Shown: one piece after another, positions 36,800 through 42,317 of the stretch
How the letters are laid out: each line of letters begins with the position of its first letter
How positions within the stretch are numbered: position 1 is the stretch's first letter
DNA from: DATGMS01 sp040905145
Lineage (GTDB): Bacteria; Bacteroidota; Bacteroidia; Cytophagales; Cyclobacteriaceae
Reading direction: 5' to 3'
Length of the DNA stretch: 42,317 nt
NCBI GenBank assembly: GCA_040905145.1
Contig: JBBDSC010000088.1
Span: forward strand, 1 to 42,317
Notes under the pieces: model-generated
The model's input: only the letters and a program-made list of their open reading frames with translations
Database searches by the model: none
Told to the model about the DNA's origin: nothing
Position numbers and translations under genes: made by a program

Positions 36800-37951
36800 A
36801 TGAGAGTTTATTTTGACAATGCCGCTACTACGCCCCTAGATGAACGTGTATTGGATGCGATGCTTCCCTACATGAAAAGCCATTATGGGAATCCATCCTC
36901 CGTGCACGCACAGGGCAGGGACGTAAGATCAGCTATAGAAAAGTCAAGAAAGAAAGTGGCAGAATTGTTAAAAGCACACCCTTCGGAAATATTCTTTACC
37001 TCAGGAGGAACCGAAGCGGATAATACGGCCATTTTTTGCGGAATAGAGAGCCATGCCATTAAGCATGTCATCACTTCGCCAACCGAACACCATGCCGTAT
37101 TACATCCACTTGAGAGATGTGCTAAAAAAGGCCTTATCCATTTAAACTTTTTAGAAGTGGATGACAAAGGGAGAGTCAATCTTGAACATCTAGAGGAATT
37201 ACTGGAAAGCCGCCCCCAATCCATGGTGTCTATCATGCAGGCCAATAATGAAATCGGCAATATCATTGATCTTAATACCATTGGTCATCTTTGTAAAAAA
37301 CATGGCGCCTTTTTTCATTCTGATACTGTACAGACAGTAGGACATTATGCCCTTGACCTTAATAGCACATTGGTAGACGCAACGGCAGGTGCCGGGCATA
37401 AATTTCACGGGCCTAAAGGATCCGGTTTCCTTTATATAAAGAAAGACAAAAAAATCCATCCTTTTATACATGGAGGGGCTCAGGAGAGAAGCATGAGGGG
37501 GGGAACTGAGAATGTGTACGGTATTATAGGCTTGGCCAAAGCCCTGGAAATAGCCTATGAGGAGATGTCAAATCACCGCACCCATATAGAGACATTAAAA
37601 AAGCATTTTATCGCTTCGCTTAAAGCCAACATACCGGGTATAAAATTTAATGGACTTTCAGCCGATATGGAAAAGAGCTTGTACACTGTCCTTAATGTAA
37701 GCCTCCCACCTTCGTCAGAAAATAGAGGGATGGTGCTTTTTAACCTGGATTTACAGGGAATCTCTGTCTCCGGTGGATCAGCATGCAGCAGTGGGGCAAG
37801 CGTGGGCTCTCACGTGCTTAGGGCCTTGAACCACTCCCCCGAAAGGGACTCTGTCAGGTTTTCCTTTAGCCGTTTTAATACTATTGAAGAAGTCGATTAT
37901 ACGGTGGAGAAACTGAAAGAGCTTTATGCAGTGGAGCTTGACCAACTTTAA
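36800..37951 (+). CDS. Cysteine desulfurase (IscS/NifS family)
   Basis: PLP enzyme that takes sulfur from cysteine for Fe-S clusters and thio-modification. From the ATG at 36800 (383 residues) it starts with the family's usual M-R-V-Y-x-D-N-A-A-T-T-P; the in-frame ATG at 36785, which overlaps the glmM stop by one base, is also possible. Visible residues are T-E-H-H-A-V (about 96-101), the PLP Lys201 in G-A-G-H-K-F-H-G-P-K-G, and the catalytic Cys329 in G-S-A-C-S-S-G. It forms an operon with glmM. No iscU or sufU partner is nearby, so whether it serves Fe-S or tRNA thiolation cannot be told. Confidence 0.95.
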   Translation: MRVYFDNAATTPLDERVLDAMLPYMKSHYGNPSSVHAQGRDVRSAIEKSRKKVAELLKAHPSEIFFTSGGTEADNTAIFCGIESHAIKHVITSPTEHHAVLHPLERCAKKGLIHLNFLEVDDKGRVNLEHLEELLESRPQSMVSIMQANNEIGNIIDLNTIGHLCKKHGAFFHSDTVQTVGHYALDLNSTLVDATAGAGHKFHGPKGSGFLYIKKDKKIHPFIHGGAQERSMRGGTENVYGIIGLAKALEIAYEEMSNHRTHIETLKKHFIASLKANIPGIKFNGLSADMEKSLYTVLNVSLPPSSENRGMVLFNLDLQGISVSGGSACSSGASVGSHVLRALNHSPERDSVRFSFSRFNTIEEVDYTVEKLKELYAVELDQL

Positions 37952-37960
37952 TATGTAGTT

Positions 37961-38210
37961 TTCACCACGGATTTACATGGATTCTCACAGATTTCTTTAA
38001 TTATTTCTCTGTGTTAATCTGTGCCTATCTGTGGTTAAATCTCTTTTTTCACCACCAATTTACACGGATTCTCACAGATTTCCTAATTATTTTCTCTGTG
38101 TTAATCTGTGCCCATCTGTGGTTAAATCTCTTTTTTCACCACCGATTTACACGGATTTCCACAGATTTTTTAAATTATTTCTCTGTGTTAATCTGTGCCA
38201 TCTGTGGTTA
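37961..38210 (+). repeat. Three tandem 87-bp palindromic repeat units
   Basis: Units start at 37961, 38048 and 38135 with TTCACCAC(C/G), giving two periods of exactly 87 bp; the third unit is cut to about 76 bp. Each left arm has three CAC(A/G)GAT-type words about 10-11 nt apart and each right arm has them as inverted copies, so each unit can fold into an imperfect hairpin of about 30 bp per arm. The units begin 10 nt after the cysteine desulfurase stop. Confidence 0.93.
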
Positions 38211-38246
38211 CTTTTTTTTACTTTCTCTCTGTTCTTTGGTGATAAA

Positions 38247-38621
38247 TTACATGATAATTCTTTTTATTCCCTTTTTCATATCCTGAACATTAAAATTTAA
38301 GAGTAAGCCTAATTTGAGACCGGAAAGCTTGAGATAAGTCATAAGCTGAGCTTTATGTATGGGAGCAATTTCCTCTACTGCTTTTAGTTCAAGAATAATG
38401 GAATTTTCTACCAGCAAGTCTATTTTATAACCAGCATCCAGTTTAATCTCATTGTACATCACAGATAATGTTTTCTGGCGTTCTATGGTCAAACCTGACT
38501 TTAATAGTTCATATTCCAGACAAACTTCATAAGCAGATTCTAACAACCCTGGCCCAAGCTCGCCATGAACCTTATAAATTGCACCAATTATTTGATAGCT
38601 TAAGTTATTTAAATTTTCCAT
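38247..38621 (-). CDS. GxxExxY-family protein (PD-(D/E)XK nuclease-like)
   Basis: 124 residues. It carries the family signature G-L-L-E-S-A-Y (25-31) after V-H-G-E-L-G-P, and a PD-(D/E)XK-like core: Asp68 in Y-K-I-D-L-L, Glu78 and Lys80 in I-L-E-L-K, and a late Q92. Family members are short, often patchily distributed and multi-copy; no function is established to my knowledge. The gene lies alone, exactly between the two repeat arrays (ends 37 nt from one, starts 24 nt from the other), and is opposite in strand to the flanking operon. An association with the repeats, for instance as their mobility or maintenance nuclease, is inference. Confidence 0.9.
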   Translation of the reverse strand: MENLNNLSYQIIGAIYKVHGELGPGLLESAYEVCLEYELLKSGLTIERQKTLSVMYNEIKLDAGYKIDLLVENSIILELKAVEEIAPIHKAQLMTYLKLSGLKLGLLLNFNVQDMKKGIKRIIM

Positions 38622-38644
38622 TGACTTGTTGTTTTCTCCCTTTT

Positions 38645-38802
38645 TTCACCACGGATTTCTATAAATTGCTTTAATTATTTCTCTGTGTTAATCTGTGCCT
38701 ATCTGTGGTTAAATCTCTTTTTTCACCACCGATTTACACGGATTGCCACAGATTTTTTTAAGAATTTCTCTGTGTTAATCTGTGCCCATCTGTGGTTAAA
38801 TC
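38645..38802 (+). repeat. Two further palindromic repeat units flanking the GxxExxY gene
   Basis: Units start at 38645 and 38722, in the same orientation as the array at 37961. The first lacks about 10 bp of the left arm (period 77 bp); the second is nearly full-length. The last unit ends 12 nt before the stop codon of the convergent dehydratase gene. Confidence 0.92.
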
Positions 38803-38814
38803 TTCCTTCTTTAA

Positions 38815-39768
38815 TCAAAACGGCAGCTTTGCCAAATCAACATTGCCTCCGGAAAGAATCAGTCCCACTTTTTTATTCCTGAAAACCGGTTTATTTTTCA
38901 AGATAGCTGCCAATGGTACAGCAGAGGATGGTTCAATGACCACCTTCATCCGCTCATAGATCAGGCGCATGGCATCGCTGATCTCCTGATCATCCACTGT
39001 AAAAATAGCTGTCACATATTCCTGAATTATCTGGAAATTTATTTTCCCTAAAGAAGTCAACAAACCATCGGCAATGGTTTTTGGATTATCCACGGGTAAT
39101 AATGAATTTGATTTCATACTCCTAAAGGCATCATCAGCCCCAGCTGGCTCCCCAGCAAAAACAAGCGTATCGGGGGAAAAATAATGGGTAGTGAGGGCAG
39201 TTCCTGAAAGTAAGCCCCCTCCTCCCACTGGTGCAATGATAGCATTGAACCCGATCCCTTCTTTCCACATTTCCAAAGCACAAGTGGCCTGTCCTTCTAT
39301 CACATCCAAATGGTCAAAAGGAGGGATAAAAGTTGCACCGGTTTTTTTGACCACCTCCTGTAAGGTGGTTTCCCGGGCATTTTGGTTTGGCTCACATTCT
39401 ATGATCTTGCCACCGTAGCCCTTGACTGCCTCTTTTTTGACCTGAGGAGCAATGGTAGGCATCACGATATAGGATTTAATACCTGCTTGTGTGGCAGCAT
39501 TTGCCAAGGCAGCTGCGTGATTTCCGCTTGAGTGCGTGGCTACTCCATATTGTCTTTGCTCCATAGTCAATTTCAGCACTGCATTGGCAGCCCCCCTGGC
39601 TTTGAAGGCACCAACTTTTTGGAAGTTCTCGCATTTAAAGAAAATCTTACAATCTGCTATCTCATCAATAGCGGAACAAGTTAAAATCGGGGTTTGATGA
39701 ATGAAATTTGCAATTCTCCCATGCGCGGTTTGAATTTCTTCCAAGCTGGGCCAGTTGAGCTTATCCAT
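38815..39768 (-). CDS. Serine racemase / threonine dehydratase-like PLP enzyme
   Basis: 317 residues, fold-type II PLP enzyme without a C-terminal ACT domain, hence the catabolic or racemase type rather than biosynthetic IlvA. The PLP Lys is K56 in G-A-F-K-A-R-G-A, the same position as in eukaryotic serine racemase. The phosphate loop is V-G-G-G-G-L-L-S-G (181-189) and the substrate loop S-S-G-N-H-A-A-A (80-87). E-P-A-G-A-D-D keeps the spacing of the Mg2+ site of serine racemases. Possible reactions are L/D-serine racemisation, or serine, threonine or 3-hydroxyaspartate dehydration. It is convergent with the repeat region; the next genes downstream in the window are an M20 hydrolase and alanine racemase. 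Confidence 0.9.
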   Translation of the reverse strand: MDKLNWPSLEEIQTAHGRIANFIHQTPILTCSAIDEIADCKIFFKCENFQKVGAFKARGAANAVLKLTMEQRQYGVATHSSGNHAAALANAATQAGIKSYIVMPTIAPQVKKEAVKGYGGKIIECEPNQNARETTLQEVVKKTGATFIPPFDHLDVIEGQATCALEMWKEGIGFNAIIAPVGGGGLLSGTALTTHYFSPDTLVFAGEPAGADDAFRSMKSNSLLPVDNPKTIADGLLTSLGKINFQIIQEYVTAIFTVDDQEISDAMRLIYERMKVVIEPSSAVPLAAILKNKPVFRNKKVGLILSGGNVDLAKLPF

Positions 39769-39916
39769 AGATTAAAGTTACTCGAAAGCCCCATAGGCTA
39801 CAAGTTAAATATGGTCAATTTTATTTTGTTTTGGAGGAATTACTTTAGTTTTACAAAACCTAAACCTGCTCATAAAAAAAGTATTACACCATAATCACGA
39901 GTGAAAATTGCAAAGC

Positions 39917-41050
39917 ATGAATAAAGCAGTATTGAAAAAGCTAAGCTTATTTAGACAGGAGCTACATCAATACCCAGAGTTATCAGGACAAGAGATTGCC
40001 ACTGCAAAGAGAATCAAAAACTATTTTGAACCATTAAAGCCAGATGAAACAATTACCCATATAGGGGGTGAGGGTATTGCGTTTACTTTTAAAGGTATGG
40101 ATAAGGGCCCTACTACTTTAATCCGGTGTGAATTGGATGCCGTCCCTACCACTGAAGTCAACAATATAAAGCACAAGAGCAAAGTTTCCGGAAAATCCCA
40201 CACCTGTGGCCATGATGGACATATGGCAATTGTGTGTGGTGTAGGGGAAGCCTTGGCTGAAGAACGACCTAAAAAAGGCAAGGTCGTTTTGCTTTTCCAA
40301 CCTGCCGAAGAAACAGGGGAAGGTGCGGCAGAGGTCTTAAAATCAAGCTCCTTCACCAAGATTAAGCCGGATTATGCCTTTGCCCTTCATAACCTTCCCG
40401 GCTATGCCAAAAATGAAATCGTCCTCAAAAAGGGCCCTTTTTCAGCAGCATCGAAAGGAATGGAAATTTCCCTCAAAGGCAGAACCAGCCATGCCGCCTA
40501 TCCTGAGGACGGAAATAGCCCTGCAGAAGCAATGAGCAAGATCATCATAGGCTTGCAGAAGTTGCCCACCTCCATTAAAGAGTTTAGCCAGATTACCGTA
40601 GTGAATTCAGTTCTGGGAGAAATATCTTTTGGAACCACTCCGGGGGAGGCCATTATTCGTGCCACTTTAAGGTCTTATGAAGATCATGTCATGGAAGAAC
40701 TGACAACATATTCGGAACAATTAGTACACCAAATAGCCAGCGAATATGATATTTCGGTTGCGTTCAATTACAGGGAGTGTTTTAGTGCTACTGAAAACAA
40801 TCCAGAAGCATGGGAATTTGTTAATACCGCTGCAAAACAAATAAATTGCAAGATAAGACATATCCTGATCCCTTTCCGCTGGTCGGAAGACTTTGGTGAA
40901 TTTTCCAAGGTCACCAAAACAATGATTTTTGGATTGGGTGCTGGATCAAAACACCCTCAACTGCATGAGGGAGTCTTTGATTTCCCGGATGCAACCATCC
41001 CCACTGGAGTCAACATGTTTATAAGCCTCATCAGACAAATCAATCATTAG
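39917..41050 (+). CDS. M20-family amidohydrolase
   Basis: 377 residues from the ATG at 39917 (an in-frame TTG lies three codons upstream). Metallopeptidase family M20D-like: metal ligands in T-C-G-H-D-G-H (96-102), catalytic Glu in P-A-E-E-T-G (129-134) and A-L-H-N-L-P-G (156-162), plus a small dimerisation domain (about 175-285) including S-H-A-A-Y-P. Members hydrolyse N-acyl amino acids, hippurate-like compounds or N-acetyl-diaminopimelate. The last Glu/His motif is in the usual place near the C-terminus (K-H-P-Q-L-H-E-G). One base separates it from the alanine racemase, so the two are co-expressed. No signal peptide, so it acts in the cytosol. Confidence 0.93.
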   Translation: MNKAVLKKLSLFRQELHQYPELSGQEIATAKRIKNYFEPLKPDETITHIGGEGIAFTFKGMDKGPTTLIRCELDAVPTTEVNNIKHKSKVSGKSHTCGHDGHMAIVCGVGEALAEERPKKGKVVLLFQPAEETGEGAAEVLKSSSFTKIKPDYAFALHNLPGYAKNEIVLKKGPFSAASKGMEISLKGRTSHAAYPEDGNSPAEAMSKIIIGLQKLPTSIKEFSQITVVNSVLGEISFGTTPGEAIIRATLRSYEDHVMEELTTYSEQLVHQIASEYDISVAFNYRECFSATENNPEAWEFVNTAAKQINCKIRHILIPFRWSEDFGEFSKVTKTMIFGLGAGSKHPQLHEGVFDFPDATIPTGVNMFISLIRQINH

Positions 41051-41051
41051 C

Positions 41052-42206
41052 ATGCTACATACTTCATTTATAGAAATCAGCAAATCTGCCTACAAGAACA
41101 ATATCAATTTTTTGCGTGATCAGGTGGGGGACAAAACAATAATCTCAGCGGTGGTGAAAGGAAACGCCTATGGCCATGGTATAGAAAAGATAATATCCAT
41201 AGCGGAGGATATTGGAATCAGGCATTTTAGCACTTATAGCTCAGATGAAGCAATCCGGGTTTTAAATTCTTCCAAGAAGAATAGCCAAATCATGATCATG
41301 GGAATGCTTGAAAATGCTTCCCTCCCCTGGATTATCCAAAATGACATCAGCTTTTATATATTTGAGTTTGACAGGCTGCAAGCTGCCATCCAAGAGGCTA
41401 AAAATATAAATATCAAAGCTAAAATCCATATTGAAGTGGAGACCGGATTTCATCGGACAGGCTTTGAATGGCACGAGAAAGAAAAACTGTTTCAAATCCT
41501 TAGGGACAATACCGAACATTTAGAGTTCAGCGGTCTATGTACGCATTATGCAGGTGCGGAAAGCATCAATAATTATGTGCGGATCAAGGATCAAATAAAT
41601 AACTTCCAACAATTTAAAAATTGGTTCATTGAAAATGGGATCTCCTTCAATACCCACCATACGGCAGGTTCTGCGGCTTCATTAAGTTATCCAGAAACTA
41701 TCATGGATATGGTAAGAATTGGGATCGCACAGTATGGCTTTTGGCCCAGCCAAGAAACCTATATGAGCAAATTTAAGCAATTTGAACCCAATAAGAGGAA
41801 CCCATTAAAAAGGCTGATCACTTGGAAGAGTAGGGTAATGAGCACCAAAGAAGTGGGAATGGGGGAATTTATCGGGTATGGAAATACCTTTATGGCTAAC
41901 CGTGCCATGCGGATAGCATTGGTGCCCATAGGCTATTCCCATGGCTTTAGCCGAATATTGAGTAACGGTGGTAAAGTGCTGATTCATGGGAAAATCATGC
42001 CCGTGGTAGGTACCGTCACGATGAATTCCATTTGTGTGGATATTACCGATCTTAAAAATGTCAAAAAAGGAGATGAGGTCATTATCATAGGCAAACAGAA
42101 AAAGAATGAAATTACCGTGGCTTCCTTTGGGGAATCCATCAACCAAATCAATTATGAATTGCTTACGCGGCTTCCACAGGATATTCCACGGCGAATTGTC
42201 ACCTAA
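41052..42206 (+). CDS. alr: Alanine racemase
   Basis: 384 residues. Converts L- to D-alanine for peptidoglycan. The PLP Lys is K36 in V-V-K-G-N-A-Y-G-H-G; the Arg contacting the pyridine ring is in M-V-R-I-G-I; the catalytic Tyr from the partner subunit is Y276 in I-G-Y-G-N-T. The segment that is usually G-x-V-x-M-D reads G-T-V-T-M-N (320-325), replacing the Asp that normally supports the second catalytic site with Asn. Many Bacteroidota carry another racemase fused to MurF; this stand-alone copy, with an M20 hydrolase one base upstream, could serve a broader amino-acid racemisation. Full length; the last gene in the window. Confidence 0.93.
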   Translation: MLHTSFIEISKSAYKNNINFLRDQVGDKTIISAVVKGNAYGHGIEKIISIAEDIGIRHFSTYSSDEAIRVLNSSKKNSQIMIMGMLENASLPWIIQNDISFYIFEFDRLQAAIQEAKNINIKAKIHIEVETGFHRTGFEWHEKEKLFQILRDNTEHLEFSGLCTHYAGAESINNYVRIKDQINNFQQFKNWFIENGISFNTHHTAGSAASLSYPETIMDMVRIGIAQYGFWPSQETYMSKFKQFEPNKRNPLKRLITWKSRVMSTKEVGMGEFIGYGNTFMANRAMRIALVPIGYSHGFSRILSNGGKVLIHGKIMPVVGTVTMNSICVDITDLKNVKKGDEVIIIGKQKKNEITVASFGESINQINYELLTRLPQDIPRRIVT

Positions 42207-42259
42207 TTCATGAAAATAAGAAAATTTTGATTTCGACAGGTAAGGCTTTAACATCAAAA

Positions 42260-42317
42260 CCTGGGGCACCGCCCCAGGACAGGTGCATGAAAAATAAACC
42301 TCAGCCTACAGGGCTGA
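42260..42317. repeat. REP-like hairpin pair at the window end
   Basis: First hairpin: CCTGGGGC/GCCCCAGG, an 8-bp perfect stem with a 3-nt loop (42260-42278). Second: TCAGCC/GGCTGA around a 5-nt loop (42301-42317), running to the window edge. Two close GC-rich hairpins after a gene resemble REP/BIME elements spread by RAYT transposases in Bacteroidota. The first could also help end alr transcription, but no T-run follows it. Confidence 0.5.

Noticed and set aside
37961..38802. CRISPR array
   Set aside because: Units are contiguous 77-87-bp near-identical copies without variable spacers, are palindromic over their full length, and no cas gene is nearby.
38011..38882. Short plus-strand ORFs encoding L-I-C-A-Y-L-W-L-N-L-F-F-H-H-type peptides
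   Set aside because: These reading frames are translations of the repeat units themselves and restart in each copy; no sign of a real gene.

Overview
The window looks like a chromosomal scaffold piece from a Bacteroidota bacterium, most likely a marine or environmental member of the Cytophagales (Cyclobacteriaceae-like). The reasons are a SusC/SusD pair with companion surface lipoproteins, A-rich start regions without Shine-Dalgarno sites, one clear Bacteroidota promoter (TTTG-N19-TATATTTG), and housekeeping genes typical of that phylum (lptB next to recJ and a GH3-like gene, glmM, mazG). The family assignment is inference from gene content; no 16S or other marker is present.

Left half (about 0.2-24.4 kb), accessory and exported functions. 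A minus-strand operon at 7901-189 encodes SusC, SusD and two discoidin-like surface lipoproteins, with no glycoside hydrolase, lyase or classical sulfatase beside it. It is followed by two related minus-strand modules built from planctomycete-type cytochrome proteins (PSCyt1/DUF1549/DUF1553) and DUF1501 proteins. Module A (13733-8533) has a DUF2231-like/cytochrome/DUF1549/DUF1553 fusion, a divergent DUF1501 protein and a Tat-exported beta-propeller, and ends at a strong terminator. Module B (24443-18463) has a DUF1549/DUF1553 lipoprotein, a canonical DUF1501 protein, and a separate DUF2231-like/cytochrome protein carrying LRR, chitobiase-C-like and discoidin-like regions. Between them lie a seven-bladed FG-GAP propeller gene, a sensor kinase/response regulator pair, and a small ywbE-like gene cut by a 100-N scaffold gap that is probably artificial. 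The same direct-repeat motif (TATCCTG-type half-sites 10 bp apart) lies upstream of susC and of the FG-GAP gene, suggesting one regulator links the SusCD locus with the region of module A.

Right half (about 24.8-42.3 kb), mostly core metabolism. It holds fumC, a coiled-coil secreted protein, recJ-lptB-GH3, a ClC-type chloride transporter/channel, mazG, a small Cys-rich membrane protein, glmM, a cysteine desulfurase, a serine racemase/threonine dehydratase-like enzyme, an M20 amidohydrolase and an alanine racemase. The 605-bp non-coding stretch between the GH3 and ClC genes carries three perfect DnaA boxes and one near-perfect box within 160 bp, making it a candidate replication origin. Between the cysteine desulfurase and dehydratase genes, a small GxxExxY-type PD-(D/E)XK nuclease-like gene sits between two arrays of about 87-bp direct repeats, each unit an imperfect palindrome. 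The window ends in a pair of REP-like hairpins.
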